Of a stretch of DNA of 64,000 nt, positions 34,717 to 45,700 are shown piece by piece. Origin of the DNA: an uncultured Saprospiraceae bacterium (GTDB lineage Bacteria; Bacteroidota; Bacteroidia; Chitinophagales; Saprospiraceae); assembly GCA_937959115.1 (NCBI GenBank), contig CALGAW010000040.1, forward strand, positions 62,001 to 126,000, written 5' to 3'. The notes beneath the pieces were generated by a model. The model was not told the origin of the DNA and made no database searches. It saw only the letters and a list, made by a program, of their open reading frames with translations. Positions within the stretch are counted from its first letter, which is position 1. Every line of letters starts with the position of its first letter. A program made the position numbers and the translations under genes.

Positions 34717-36927
34717 ATGAAAGTCAATTCAATTACAATTGTTCTATTCCTTTTTTGTCATTTAACCTGCTCTATTTGCCTTTCTGGGCAGACAAATTGC
34801 AGCACTGCAGCAACTATTTTTCCACTTACGCTTCAATGTGGGACCTCTCAGGGAAATATGGGCGAATTTCCTGCTGATGGTTCTGCACCAATGAACACTT
34901 GTGGGGTCAACTATAATGATGATGAATATTGGTTTCAAATCACTGGGAATGGGACGCAAGGGATTAGAATCAATATCACTAGCATTAGTAACAGTTATGT
35001 GGGTGTATTTCTGTATGAAGGATGTCCTTCTTCTGGGGGCACTTGCATAAGTAGCGATGTAAACACCATCAGTACTGCCAACTTAAACATTACAACAGCA
35101 ACAACACTTAAGAGTGGTGTAGTTTACTACGTTGTTGTCGCTAATTGGGGTGCTCCAAATTACACTAATTTTTGCCTTGATGCTACCTTAATCGTTCCCC
35201 CTACCCCTCCAGCAAACAATGACTGTACCAGTGCAATTGTCTTAACGATTCAGCCAGACAACTGTACGACTTTTACAGCTGGAAGCAATGTCAATGCAAC
35301 AAATTCGAACGAGGGGACACCCTCCTGTGGCGATTTTCAGGGAGGTGATGTCTGGTACTCAATCACCACAACTTCTACTTCAGATGTGAATTTTGATGTC
35401 AGCAATGTCCAATGGCCCTTTGCTAATGCTTCGCTCTATTCAGGTTCTTGCGGAGGAGGCTTAACAGAAATCGCCTGCACTCAGTTTTCAACTGGATGGC
35501 CCTTTGCGTTTTTAGGCTTAACGGCAGGCACTTATTATCTACGGGTCTGGGACTATTCAAACAACCAAACTGGCACCTTTCAAGTCTGCGCCTTCAGCCC
35601 GCCTGCCAATCAGGTGCCGACGTCCAAATGTGGAATGTTTTCTAGTACACCAAATGCTATAATCAATGACTCTAACGACCCACAAGATAACTTGGTCGTA
35701 TCTGGAACTGGACAGCTTATCGGAGATCTAAATGTAGCCATGCGCATTGATCATACCTTCCTAGCAGACCTTGAGATTGCGCTTACTAGTCCTGAAGGAA
35801 CAACTGTAAATATTATGTTTGACAAGTGCTTATCCAATGATGACTTAAATGTTGAATTTGACGATGAAGGCAGTCCTCTAATTTGCGGTACACCGACGAT
35901 TGGCAACTACATTCCTCCTAGCGGTACATTATCCTCATTTGATGGAGAAGTGTTCGATGGGACTTGGACCATTTCCGTTGTAGATGACTCGAATGGTGAT
36001 CATGGAGAATTGGTGCAGTGGTGTCTGATTCCAAAGTATCTTGTCCCCTGCAATATGGTAGCTTATGCCTCTACGATCAATGTAAGTTGCAACAACACCA
36101 ATGATGGTACTGCTACCCTTATCGGTTCTCTTGGCACTGAGCCTTACTCCTATCAATGGGATGCTGCTGCTGGGCATCAAACTGAAGCGACAGCAACCGG
36201 TTTAGCGGCTGGCTTTTATCAGGCAACCGTTGCTGATAATGAATTGTGTTCTGTTGTCATCGGCGTTCAAATCGTAAATACCCCTTGTAATCCTTGTAGT
36301 GATGCCAGTTTAGATATTTGTGCAATCCTAACTGCTAATCCAGCGGATCCTTCTGGTGCGCTTGACTGTGATGGAGATGGCGTTGTTAACGTCAAAGAAT
36401 GTTCTGATATGACAGATCCAAGAGATGCGTGTCTCTTCAGTTCAGGGAGTATCTCCCTGCCTGTTACAGCAGATCAGAGTGGTTGTTTGAATCTATGCGC
36501 TGACCTGACACCGATTTCTACGATTCTACCTGGAAATATCACTGGAGTTTCCACTGTTTGTGCGGCTGTAGAAGTTTCTGAAATTAATTTTATTGATACA
36601 GATGGGACGGTACCCATTATCGTGCGGATTCCATTAGATCCAAGATACCCTATCCTATTTAATCCAAACGGATCTCCATGTGCACTTACACCACACAATA
36701 ACTCAGATTGGAACTATACATCAAGTGCTTTTACACATAATTTCACCTATGTTGGGTCACCAATATTGGCGGGAGAGACAAAAGCTTTCGCATTTGAAGG
36801 GTCTTATGATCCCTCTGGAACTTCAGGCCAAACCACTATAACTGCTTCTGTAGTACCAGGAAACGGAGGTGGAGAATGCAACATATTAAACAATACAGAT
36901 TCAGAACGATTAGTTTACTTTAATTAA
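34717..36927 (+). CDS. modular secreted protein with P domain and SprB-like repeat
   Basis: A 736-residue exported protein. Signal peptide ~1-25. Residues ~26-165 and ~170-300 are two beta-sandwiches of the peptidase C-terminal/PPC kind (DDEYWFQITGNG, GGDVWYSITTTS, LTAGTYYLRVWD). Residues ~305-440 are a proprotein convertase P domain (DNLVVSGTGQLIGDLNVAMRI, FDGTWTISVVDDSNGDHG). Residues ~445-525 match the SprB repeat (INVSCNNTNDGTATL...YSYQWD...AGFYQATVAD). A calcium-binding DCDGDGVVNVKE segment follows. The C-terminal ~125 residues are the same domain as in the glycosidase at 28419-31643. There is no enzyme domain, so an adhesin or surface role is likely. Confidence 0.78.
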   Translation: MKVNSITIVLFLFCHLTCSICLSGQTNCSTAATIFPLTLQCGTSQGNMGEFPADGSAPMNTCGVNYNDDEYWFQITGNGTQGIRINITSISNSYVGVFLYEGCPSSGGTCISSDVNTISTANLNITTATTLKSGVVYYVVVANWGAPNYTNFCLDATLIVPPTPPANNDCTSAIVLTIQPDNCTTFTAGSNVNATNSNEGTPSCGDFQGGDVWYSITTTSTSDVNFDVSNVQWPFANASLYSGSCGGGLTEIACTQFSTGWPFAFLGLTAGTYYLRVWDYSNNQTGTFQVCAFSPPANQVPTSKCGMFSSTPNAIINDSNDPQDNLVVSGTGQLIGDLNVAMRIDHTFLADLEIALTSPEGTTVNIMFDKCLSNDDLNVEFDDEGSPLICGTPTIGNYIPPSGTLSSFDGEVFDGTWTISVVDDSNGDHGELVQWCLIPKYLVPCNMVAYASTINVSCNNTNDGTATLIGSLGTEPYSYQWDAAAGHQTEATATGLAAGFYQATVADNELCSVVIGVQIVNTPCNPCSDASLDICAILTANPADPSGALDCDGDGVVNVKECSDMTDPRDACLFSSGSISLPVTADQSGCLNLCADLTPISTILPGNITGVSTVCAAVEVSEINFIDTDGTVPIIVRIPLDPRYPILFNPNGSPCALTPHNNSDWNYTSSAFTHNFTYVGSPILAGETKAFAFEGSYDPSGTSGQTTITASVVPGNGGGECNILNNTDSERLVYFN

Positions 36928-37031
36928 AATATGTTGAACTGATTGGTAATTTTCATTGAGTTTGTTAAATTTATAAGCGCTCGATCCGATTTGTTTCTAG
37001 CAAAAGAATACATTAAACCCAATCCACTATT

Positions 37032-37065
37032 AAGCTCCTTATCGTTTGATGAGGGGCTTTTTTTT
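37032..37065 (+). terminator. rho-independent terminator after the modular secreted protein
   Basis: AAGCTCCTTATC (37032-37043) pairs with GATGAGGGGCTT (37048-37059) using G-U pairs, followed by six T. It lies inside a longer open frame that ends in the acyltransferase, so that frame's first 57 codons are not coding. Confidence 0.85.
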
Positions 37066-37113
37066 GAACAAACAGGTTGTTTAGCTGTTCTTTTTCTATT
37101 AAATTGTGATCAA

Positions 37114-37854
37114 ATGAAAACAGTATTCAAGCGGATTTGGGCCTGTTATGGAATGATAGTCATGTCATTTTTTATAATGGGATATACCCTGCTTGCGTTT
37201 CCTGTTTTGCTGATTTTCGGAAAACGTTCTGAGCGTCTTATCTTAAAGATTGGTTATAAGCTACTTGCAAGACTTATAAGCATCTTACTTCTGATTCGAT
37301 ATAAATTACGATCTAAAATTTCCGTAAGTAAAAAAGAGAGCTATGTGTTGGTGAGCAATCACAAATCAATTGTTGATGTCTTTGCAAGTGAGGTGACTAG
37401 CCCAGTTATATTTAAATTTTTAGGTAAGATTGCCACAGGGCGCATTCCGGTTTGGGGATTGCTAATAAGGCGGTTGTGCGTGCTGATCGACCGTTCAAGT
37501 AAGGTCTCTAAGCAGTTTGGTTATCAGACGATGGCACGGAATCTCAAGGCTGGATTTTCTATTTTTATATTTCCTGAAGGTACGCGCAACATAACCACTC
37601 AACCCTTGAAACAATTTTACAATGGGGCATTTCGATTAGCCATCGAAGAAAAGAAATCAATCCTTGTACAAACACTTATTGGTTCAGAAAAGATCACGAA
37701 TCCACTACAAGGCTTTAATCTAAGTCCTGGTAATGTAACCGTTTATTGGGATGGACCGATAGACACAACTGGGTATACCCTTGACAACTTAGAGGAACTG
37801 CGGGACCGTGTGAAAGCGATTATGTTGGATCGGATCAAGAAACATTGTGATTAA
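37114..37854 (+). CDS. 1-acyl-sn-glycerol-3-phosphate acyltransferase (PlsC family)
   Basis: Membrane-bound acyltransferase that adds an acyl chain to lysophosphatidic acid or a related lipid. The 246-residue product starts at the ATG of MKTVFKRIWACYG; the terminator at 37032-37065 excludes earlier starts. One or two N-terminal membrane helices (~8-32, ~40-58) precede motif I SNHKSIVDVF (the HxxxxD box, spaced NHxxxxD), motif II near RIPVWGLLIRRL, motif III FPEGTRN and motif IV VQTLIG. It is alone between a convergent gene and the terminator. Confidence 0.87.
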   Translation: MKTVFKRIWACYGMIVMSFFIMGYTLLAFPVLLIFGKRSERLILKIGYKLLARLISILLLIRYKLRSKISVSKKESYVLVSNHKSIVDVFASEVTSPVIFKFLGKIATGRIPVWGLLIRRLCVLIDRSSKVSKQFGYQTMARNLKAGFSIFIFPEGTRNITTQPLKQFYNGAFRLAIEEKKSILVQTLIGSEKITNPLQGFNLSPGNVTVYWDGPIDTTGYTLDNLEELRDRVKAIMLDRIKKHCD

Positions 37855-37877
37855 TAATTAACACAGGGACTGAAATA

Positions 37878-38483
37878 CTATTTCTGAGAAAAATTTAACG
37901 ACCATTTATACTTAATGGAGAGGTAACGCACCAGGATAACAATGAGAATTGAGGAAATAATGTTTAAGTTTTCAAAGGAACTAATTTTCATTAAAACTAG
38001 ATAGACAACACCACCTATTAAACAGGCTGTTGCGTAAATTTCATTTCTAAAAATAAGTGGAATTTCATTGGTCAATACATCTCTTATTACACCACCAAAA
38101 CAAGCAGAAATCACTCCCATAATCAAGCATACCTCAACATTTAGTTTGTATTGCAGGGCAATTTGGATACCTAGAATCGTGAATAGGCCAATTCCGATGG
38201 TATCAAAAAGAAACATACTTCGTTTAAACCTCACCACCTTATTCTGAAAGATATAAGCAATAAGGTATCCTATAAAAATGACAATAAAATAATTTCTATC
38301 ATTTAACCATCCTACAGGAAACCGTCCAATCAACAAGTCTCTTAGGGTACCGCCTCCAATAGCCGTCACAAATCCAATAATCAAGGTACCAACTAGATCA
38401 AATTCCTTGCGAATCGCAGTCAGGACACCTGAAATTGCGAAGATACATGTGCCAAACAAATCAAGAAAATAGATCCAACTCAT
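37878..38483 (-). CDS. UPF0126/TRIC-type membrane channel protein
   Basis: A 201-residue inner-membrane protein with an internal duplication. Each half has three hydrophobic helices, and the paired signature glycine motifs are seen at GFVTAIGGGTLRDLLIG and ISACFGGVIRDVLTN. This is the UPF0126 family, related to trimeric intracellular cation channels; some members affect glycine uptake in bacteria. It lies convergent to the acyltransferase with a 23-bp gap. Assignment to the family is firm, the cargo is not known. Confidence 0.9.
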   Translation of the reverse strand: MSWIYFLDLFGTCIFAISGVLTAIRKEFDLVGTLIIGFVTAIGGGTLRDLLIGRFPVGWLNDRNYFIVIFIGYLIAYIFQNKVVRFKRSMFLFDTIGIGLFTILGIQIALQYKLNVEVCLIMGVISACFGGVIRDVLTNEIPLIFRNEIYATACLIGGVVYLVLMKISSFENLNIISSILIVILVRYLSIKYKWSLNFSQK

Positions 38484-38703
38484 TCCTTCTAATTATAAGT
38501 AGTTTATCAGAGCGCAAATATAGAAATAAAATACTCTAGCGAGTCTTTTTCCTCTACAGAGAAAGAAAGGAGAACAGTTTCAAGCAAAGACAATGCTTTA
38601 CAGTTCGTCGAGTTTTACTAGAAGGCAATAGATAATAGTCGAATCAGTTCAGAAAGTTAGATAAATTCAGTAATTAGTTTTCTTAAATTAAAAACTCTTA
38701 GCT

Positions 38704-39207
38704 ATGAGCACAAAAGAAGTTTGGAAGGGAGCGCCTTCTCACAAGCCACGGTTAGCGATTTTAAAGATATTGGGTAGTAATCCAGTTCTTGGGGTACTTG
38801 TCTTCGCTCCTTTAATTGGTAGTTTCGTTTTAGGAAACAATTTGATTTTTGGCGGTGCACTTCTTGTGTTTGTATTAATAACGGTCATCCCTGAAATCCA
38901 TAAGTCAATTAGACGGAAGGAAACGCAGTACAAGTTGTTGGAAGATCGATTGGTCATTAAAGACTATTGGTATGGTCATACGAAGGAGAATGCCCTCTTT
39001 TTTAATCAAATTACTAAAATGTATGTCGATAAGAACAAAAATGACTTTGGAACAATCTACTTCATTGTAAACGGTGATCGGCCTTTTAACACTAGAGGTT
39101 TTTGGAGTGGTGAAAAAAGACATCATATCACGTTTGAAGATCTTGTGGATGTTTCTCAGTCGTTTGATTTGATCAAAAAATTATTAAAAGAGTCTAAAAG
39201 TAGTTAG
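38704..39207 (+). CDS. membrane protein with PH-like domain
   Basis: A 167-residue protein with two adjacent hydrophobic helices (~24-44 and ~48-62) followed by a soluble beta-rich domain (IRRKETQYKLLEDRLVIKDYWYGH...) similar to bacterial PH domains (bPH2/YdbS-like). The C-terminal helix (VSQSFDLIKKLLKES) closes it. The function is unknown. It is on its own; it converges on pbpC with a 65-bp gap. Similarity to a PH domain is by fold pattern only. Confidence 0.55.
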   Translation: MSTKEVWKGAPSHKPRLAILKILGSNPVLGVLVFAPLIGSFVLGNNLIFGGALLVFVLITVIPEIHKSIRRKETQYKLLEDRLVIKDYWYGHTKENALFFNQITKMYVDKNKNDFGTIYFIVNGDRPFNTRGFWSGEKRHHITFEDLVDVSQSFDLIKKLLKESKSS

Positions 39208-39272
39208 ATGAAAATTCACAATAAAAAAATACAACATACGCTGCTTAACAATGGTTGAAGAGAAAGAATCGT

Positions 39273-41681
39273 CTAGCGAACCAAAATCTCGAATGCCTGC
39301 TCCAACCGAAATCCCTCCTCATCTACCAACGTCAAGACATGCCTCCCGGGCGCCGGATTAAACGCCAACTGGTGAAAGTCATTCGTCTGCCCGGCATAAG
39401 CATCATCCAAATGCCAATAGATTGTGGAAGTGCGCTTGCGGTGAGCCACTCGAAAAACAGTTCGACTCTTTTCTCCATCCAAGTCCTTAGGAATATAGAT
39501 TTTAGAAACCTCTCTTGGATAAATTAACTGCATTGGCTTATTGGCTTCTGCCATCATCCCTTTGCAATCTTCTCGAAATGGAGGCAGCACCTCGTAACTT
39601 GGGTTGTTTTTCTTGAAGAAATGCTCCTGGATAGGTGGTAGCACAAACCATGAAGCATGTGCCATATTGTTTGGCGATTCACAATCGCTATGCACTTGAT
39701 ATTCCTTGTCTGCATCTAGATGAACTAATCGATGAAATGGGCATGCGTCGCTTCTCAGACCAGCAGTTGCGACCAAGATGGTATCCGCCTCACTGCAATT
39801 TTCAGAAACCCGAAAACCACTGGATTTACAAATGGGAACAGCCACAAGTTCATCAAACGGTGGATCAAACCAATCGCCTTGAGGCAATAGTTCCACTAAT
39901 TCAAACAACAATGGAGCTGCAGCGTGTACTCCAACTAACGTTGGACGCCCTTCTCCATCCGCATTGCCTACCCACACGCCTACCGCATAGTTCGGCATGA
40001 CGCCAACAGCCCAGGCATCTCTAAACCCATGACTGGTTCCTGTTTTCCAAGCGATGGGGCGAGATGATTCGTAATAATCCCAAGCGCCTGAAGTATTGGG
40101 CCGCTCTACTTCTTGCATGGCTTCAAAGGTAAACCAGCTCGCTGCTGCACTGATATTCGGCGGATCTATTAATAATTTTGATTTTGGAGTTCCTTTGTGT
40201 TCTGCTCCAAAAACATAGTTTGGCGGTCTGAAATCTGCTGGATCATACCGACTACTTTGGTCATAAAAATGAAGCAGTGTCCTTGCCATACTTGCATATG
40301 TATTTGTAACCTCCCAAAGCTTCACCTCAGCACCTCCTAGGATTAGAGAAAGCCCATAGTGGTCTGCAGGTTTTGTGATGGTTGATATTCCTGCTTGCTT
40401 TAATTCAAGATGAAATTTATGAATCCCATGCTTTTCAAGCATTTTCACGGTTGGCACATTTAACGATCTTGACAACGCCTTCTTTGCTGGCACTGCACCA
40501 TCATAATCATTATTATAATTCTTAGGCGAAAAACTACCCATGTTAACAGGGATATCCGATATTAGCTGACTTGGTAATAGGCTTCCCTCTTGTATCATTC
40601 CTGCATATAGTAATGGTTTGATAATACTTCCTGTACTCCTTGAAGCCATGATCAAATCAACCTCTTCCCCATTCTCTTTTCCACTGGGCACATTTCCTAC
40701 GTAAGCCACCACATTCCCCGTTTCTACTTCCATGATCACTGCTGCAAGGTTGTTGATCCCGTTCTGTCTCAATCGGAGGTGATGTTGCTTGGCGATTCTA
40801 GAGGCTTGCTCTTGCAGTGTACGATCTATTGTTGTTCTAAGTCGGGTAACTACCCCACTCTTGCCTGAGAATTGTTCCGCGTAAGCACGTTCGAGCAAAT
40901 GTGGTGCTAGTCTTGGTAAGGGATGTGGCTTTTCTGGCAACGGTTCTTCCTTGGATAATTCACATGTCAATTGGTCTATTTTCCCTGCGGCATGGATTCG
41001 ATCTAAGAGGCGATTGCGTTTTGCTCTCAGGACATTTCTATTTTTTCCTGGGTGGACTAACGAAGGGCTGTTTGGCAATACCGCTAAGGTAGCAGCCTCG
41101 CCCCAAGAGAGCAATTCAGGTGCTTTGGCATAATATCGCCACGAAGCCGCATCTAAGCCAACGACATTGCCGCCAAAGGGTGCATTAGAGCTGTAGTAGG
41201 CTAATATCTCGTCTTTGCTGTAGGTGAGCTCCATCCGAGTTGCCATAATCGCCTCAATCGCCTTATTCCATACAGAGCGTGACGAGGCCCCTCTTGCCAT
41301 TCGCATCAGCTGCATTGTTAACGTGCTTCCTCCGCTCACAATACTACGATTTCTAATATTCTGATCCATTGCTCTAGCAATCGCTTTAGCATCAATCCCT
41401 GGATGACTGTAAAACCGTCGATCCTCAAATTCTAGTAGCGCAGTGGCAAACTTATGTGGGATGCTATCTCTGTAAGGAAACCGCCATTGCCCATCTGCTG
41501 CAATTCTAGCGCCGAGTAACTGGTTATCTTTGTCCAGTACCACCATGCTTGTTAACGTATCAAACAATGGTCGAGGCAAGCAAAACCAGTAGGCAACTAA
41601 GCTAATTACAAGCAAAGTGACACTCTTTTTCTTATGTTTGACAAAGAAAAAACGAATACTATTTTTAACCCATTTTTTCAC
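39273..41681 (-). CDS. pbpC: penicillin-binding protein 1C
   Basis: An 802-residue bifunctional-type PBP anchored by one N-terminal helix (~18-36). The transglycosylase domain (GT51) has the catalytic Glu86 in EFEDRRFYSHPG, then SGGSTLTMQLMRM and a second motif near ELTYSKDEILAYY. The transpeptidase domain has S352xxK (RSTGSIIKPLLYA), the SxN motif in RSLN, and KTGT (AWKTGTSHGFRDAW). The C-terminal ~90 residues match the PBP1C-specific biPBP_C domain. The GTG start overlaps the TGA of the upstream metallopeptidase gene (GTGA), so translation is coupled. PBP1C pairs with bacterial alpha-2-macroglobulin in several proteobacteria; here the same pair is kept. Confidence 0.93.
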   Translation of the reverse strand: MKKWVKNSIRFFFVKHKKKSVTLLVISLVAYWFCLPRPLFDTLTSMVVLDKDNQLLGARIAADGQWRFPYRDSIPHKFATALLEFEDRRFYSHPGIDAKAIARAMDQNIRNRSIVSGGSTLTMQLMRMARGASSRSVWNKAIEAIMATRMELTYSKDEILAYYSSNAPFGGNVVGLDAASWRYYAKAPELLSWGEAATLAVLPNSPSLVHPGKNRNVLRAKRNRLLDRIHAAGKIDQLTCELSKEEPLPEKPHPLPRLAPHLLERAYAEQFSGKSGVVTRLRTTIDRTLQEQASRIAKQHHLRLRQNGINNLAAVIMEVETGNVVAYVGNVPSGKENGEEVDLIMASRSTGSIIKPLLYAGMIQEGSLLPSQLISDIPVNMGSFSPKNYNNDYDGAVPAKKALSRSLNVPTVKMLEKHGIHKFHLELKQAGISTITKPADHYGLSLILGGAEVKLWEVTNTYASMARTLLHFYDQSSRYDPADFRPPNYVFGAEHKGTPKSKLLIDPPNISAAASWFTFEAMQEVERPNTSGAWDYYESSRPIAWKTGTSHGFRDAWAVGVMPNYAVGVWVGNADGEGRPTLVGVHAAAPLLFELVELLPQGDWFDPPFDELVAVPICKSSGFRVSENCSEADTILVATAGLRSDACPFHRLVHLDADKEYQVHSDCESPNNMAHASWFVLPPIQEHFFKKNNPSYEVLPPFREDCKGMMAEANKPMQLIYPREVSKIYIPKDLDGEKSRTVFRVAHRKRTSTIYWHLDDAYAGQTNDFHQLAFNPAPGRHVLTLVDEEGFRLEQAFEILVR

Positions 41682-42739
41682 TTAACTAGTATTTGCTCGA
41701 TTTGTTTTAATAATGCTTTTCCATCATCATTTAGCTTGTTATACCTTGCTTTATCCTTCTTTGACAGGGCCAACAGTGCGAAGTTGTCTGCTAGTATCTC
41801 ATCAGGATGGATGATGTAATCAGTGTTATTTCCAATTTGTGCTCTAAACTCTGGATGTGCAGTGTGGCTCACTGTGCTTAAGTAGCCAGTTGGTGTAGTT
41901 AAGACCTGCCAACCTGCTGTTGTTGAATCAATCTGGTAAAGATCAAACGCCATATGATGCAAGTAATCTTTCTTCTGTTTTTCTACGCCTTCACTAAAAG
42001 AGAACGTAAACGGTATCGCTTTAAACGATTGGCCTTCCTTGTCTTTAAGACGAATTGCATATCGTAGATCCATTCCATCTGGATTAAGCAACCGCTTGCG
42101 TTTCATCAGTTCCGTTAATAAAAGCTTGTCAATCGGCTGAAAACCAATCGTAGCGTACAGCTCTTCCTTTTTTACCTTGTTCTTTCGTGAATACAAATGA
42201 AAAATTTCGTGTAGCATTGTTTCTAGGAAATACTCGGGCGTTCTATACCCTGCTTTCAATTTCTGTGCGGGAACAACAATTGCATTTTCCCTAGTATAAT
42301 ATACATTCTCACCATAGTTATCGGCTTCATACTTGATCAGTTGAATTGGTTCATTAAACAAATCTCCTACAAAAGGACTGGAGAGTTGTTTTGCCTCTTC
42401 TAGAATACCTAAGACGTATATTTTTTCACTTTCGTTGAATGACACGCAGCCTTTTTTTAATACTTGTTTATAGTTCTGAAGGATTTCACCGAAAGGTGTC
42501 TCATCTTTTTCATCCAGTTTCAACTGAATTCTTAGATCTGTTGCATTAATCAACTCAAAGAATCGTTCGATTGTATCCCTTGTAATTTGCATTGCGGCCT
42601 CCTCTTGGTCAAGGAGTTGAAAATGCTTGGTTAAGGATTCAAATTCAGATAATTTACGATCAATGCTTTGCTTGCAGCCACAAGCTAGTACTAAGATTGT
42701 GGCTACAATCAAAACAGTATATGTTCCGTTAATTTTCAC
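41678..42739 (-). CDS. lipoprotein zinc metallopeptidase between A2M and pbpC
   Basis: A 353-residue predicted lipoprotein: the N-terminal hydrophobic stretch leads to a lipobox (LVLAC, Cys20, or Cys22). The middle and C-terminal part are helical and contain HEIFH at 177-181 (HExxH) and EILAD at 314-318 (ExxxD, the gluzincin third-ligand pattern as in thermolysin), so a zinc metallopeptidase is likely. A further Asp/Tyr-rich region (HHMAFDLYQ, ~261) may line the active site. Family unknown to me. The gene sits 29 bp after the alpha-2-macroglobulin gene and overlaps pbpC, so the three must be co-expressed. A peptidase beside a peptidase trap is unusual. Confidence 0.68.
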   Translation of the reverse strand: MKINGTYTVLIVATILVLACGCKQSIDRKLSEFESLTKHFQLLDQEEAAMQITRDTIERFFELINATDLRIQLKLDEKDETPFGEILQNYKQVLKKGCVSFNESEKIYVLGILEEAKQLSSPFVGDLFNEPIQLIKYEADNYGENVYYTRENAIVVPAQKLKAGYRTPEYFLETMLHEIFHLYSRKNKVKKEELYATIGFQPIDKLLLTELMKRKRLLNPDGMDLRYAIRLKDKEGQSFKAIPFTFSFSEGVEKQKKDYLHHMAFDLYQIDSTTAGWQVLTTPTGYLSTVSHTAHPEFRAQIGNNTDYIIHPDEILADNFALLALSKKDKARYNKLNDDGKALLKQIEQILVK

Positions 42740-42768
42740 GGTGTTCTCTTCTTAACTGGTCATTTTAA

Positions 42769-45700
42769 CTAATTGCCAGGTCTGAAAACTTCTACCCATT
42801 GTCCTGGTTGTCTGGCGTTAATGGTGTTGTCATACATGGCTTCACAATAGGTTGAAGGTAAGTAATATTTTCCAACATATGCTGCATTCAATTGAACATT
42901 GTACACTTGCTCTTCTGTAGCACGAATGTCAAAATAGCTGTAGACTCTATCGTCTCGGATATCTTGATATTCAGGTGTTGAAGCTTTTAAATTGTTACTT
43001 ACATTATTCATCCTAGAATTATGAATCTCCCATCCACTTGGAAAAATCTGACTCAGTGCCATTTCGTTGTATCGACCATGAAGTCCTGGATTTTTCAGTC
43101 GTACTTGAGCAATGAAATCTGTGCCTTGTTCTAGTTTACTAATGTTAATCGTATCGCCTTCTAGACTAAGGTAATTGACCTTCATTACTAGTTTGTTGGC
43201 TGCTTTGGTCTTGTCCCCTACAATTGGTTGTCCCTGTAATACAAGGCGAGCGAATACAATTCCATCTGTTGTATTCGAGATTGAAATTGACTTATTGGAT
43301 AGATTATCAACTCCCAGCGGAATCTGCACAACTGCTTTATCCGACCCTGCATTTATAGGACTTTGATTTCCAATTTTATAGGTAAAGTTAAATTTCTTAG
43401 ACAAGTCTTTCTCTCCAACAAACTTCCCACAAGCAAGTAAGCAGTATGAAATTGTCTGAGTAGAATGCCAGCCGTTAGAACTCAATTGATCAGAGATCTG
43501 TTTCATAACCTCAGCAGCACGTTTCCGATCATCTAGCAAAACTAGCGTCTCAAGGATCATTGCTCTGTCTCTCAAGGCAGATCCGTAGGTATAGCTCAAT
43601 TCTCGGTAAGGCTTGATTTCTGTCGTTAAGCCATTGATCATCTCTTTGGCGACTTCTGGTTTCCCAGCAAGGACGTAAGCTGCAGCAAGTCTCCATTTTG
43701 CAGTAGCAGGTAATTCCTTCACCTCTCGCATACGGTTCATAGAACCAAGTTCAGGCGACTTGGCTAAGGCAAGCATATACAAGCGGTATGACTGAACTAG
43801 ATGGACATTTCCACGATAGCCCCATTTATAAGGATAATCTTCTGGTCGCCAAGAGCGTACTGTTTTCTTTTGGAAATTCACCAAGTTATTCAACAAGGCT
43901 TCTGGTACATTGTATCCTGCATTTTTCGCTTCTATGAGAAAGTGTCCTGCATAGTTTGATCCCCAGTAACTTGGGTAGGTAGCACCGGGCCAATATCCAA
44001 GTCCACCTGAACCAATTTGGAACCGTTTGATTTTAGCAATTGCTTCTTTGATGTTGTATTCCGCTTCCTTCTTTTGAGCATCCGTCAAGTCAAGCAATCG
44101 ACCAGCGAATAACTGAGGAAAAACGGCTGAAGTCGTTTGCTCAATACATCCATGCGGATAGCGAATAAGGTATTCCATTCTGCGACCAAGGTTTAATGGT
44201 GGAATGCTTGAAACTTCTAGAATACCAGAGTTTGTGCCTTTGGTTCCTACGAGTTTAAAGTCTTCGTTCCAGGTTTCTCCCTTTTCTAGGACTCTAGCTG
44301 CTACATCGGTGACCTTTGGATTTGGATTTCGCACATCGAGCTCTATCTCTTGTGTTGCGGTTTCTCCTCCTCCAGTTGTGATTACTTTTACCTTGCCGAC
44401 TCCAATGCCTTTGGTTACTTTTAAGTCAAAAGTGACTACTTTTTCATCTGGTTTATCGAAACGGACTTTCTGGGAAGATGGACCAACGACTTCAAACAGT
44501 GCACTAGGTTCTATGCGTACATCTACCTCTTTCACTTTGTTCTCCATTGCGAAGACAGTCACTGGGAGTTTTACCGTTTCGGTTGGCCCTAGTACTCTTG
44601 GCAATGTTGCTAGTACCATGAGCGGTTTACGTACTGGTGTTGTCTTGTCTGCATTGCCATAGGCGCCTTCGTTTGCTGCTACCACCATTGTGCGGACAGA
44701 TCCGACATAATTTGCCATTTCCAGTTCATGTGTTGCCTTTGATCCTTTTTTAAGTTCAAATGGACCTAGGAAACTGACAACGGGTTTAAAACGGTTGGCT
44801 TTCTTTGCATTTTTAGGTTTAACAGCACCATCACCACCAATGGCCATGATCCGTTCTAAATCGCCACCGTAAGCACCGAGGACATAATTGTACATATCCC
44901 ATGATTTAACGCCTAGTGCTTCTTTAGCGTAAAAGGTATTCCAAGGATCAGGTGTTTTAAATCGCGTTAAATCAAGTAATCCTTCATCGACGACAGCGAT
45001 GGTATACGCCATTGGTTTACCACTCTTTTCCTTTACTTGAACCGTATATTTTTCCTCGGGTTTTAGGACATCATCCATCACAATTTGCGGTTCAATTCTA
45101 GTGTTTGGATCTTCGATGTAGATTGGAATTACCCCATACATTCTAACGGGCAAATCGTTTTTCACTTGGCCATGCGGCTGAATTAAGGTAACATGCGCAT
45201 ATACATTAGGTGTCATGGACTCCGTTGCGTAGAATTGGAATTTGGTTTCTCCTTTCTTTGCATTGACCCAGTAACTTTCTAGTACTCTTGAGCCATTCTC
45301 AATAGTTACGAGTGCTTTGCCTTCTTGCCCAGTGGGTATTTTAAGGGTGACTGTTTCGCCTACTGCATATTTCTTTTTGTCTGAAGAAAAAGCTAGCATG
45401 GTTGCCCCAGCTCTTGATCCGCCGTTCTCATCATCCCAAGGGCTGCCTGCGTAGGCAAAATCACCAGCACAGTGCCCAGATTCTGGATCACACACTCTGA
45501 TCATGTACCGTCCCCAGCCTTCTGGTTTCACAGACCAAGATGCGGTTCCGTTTCCATTGGAGGTGACTTCTGTTTTTGTGACTGCGTTTAGATGGGTTGT
45601 ACTGTTGTAGCGTCCTAGGTTATCACTTGAACGTTCCCACCACCACCGCCAATCTACCCGATAGAGACCAACATTCAATTTCTTGTTTTTAATTGGTTTT

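Noticed and set aside
36943-37113. N-terminal extension of the acyltransferase
   Set aside because: A strong terminator (37032-37065) lies within it, and the family start is at the ATG 37114.
44204-44662. 152-codon plus-strand frame inside the A2M gene
   Set aside because: It is antisense to a recognisable A2M region and serine/threonine-rich in the way antisense shadows usually are.
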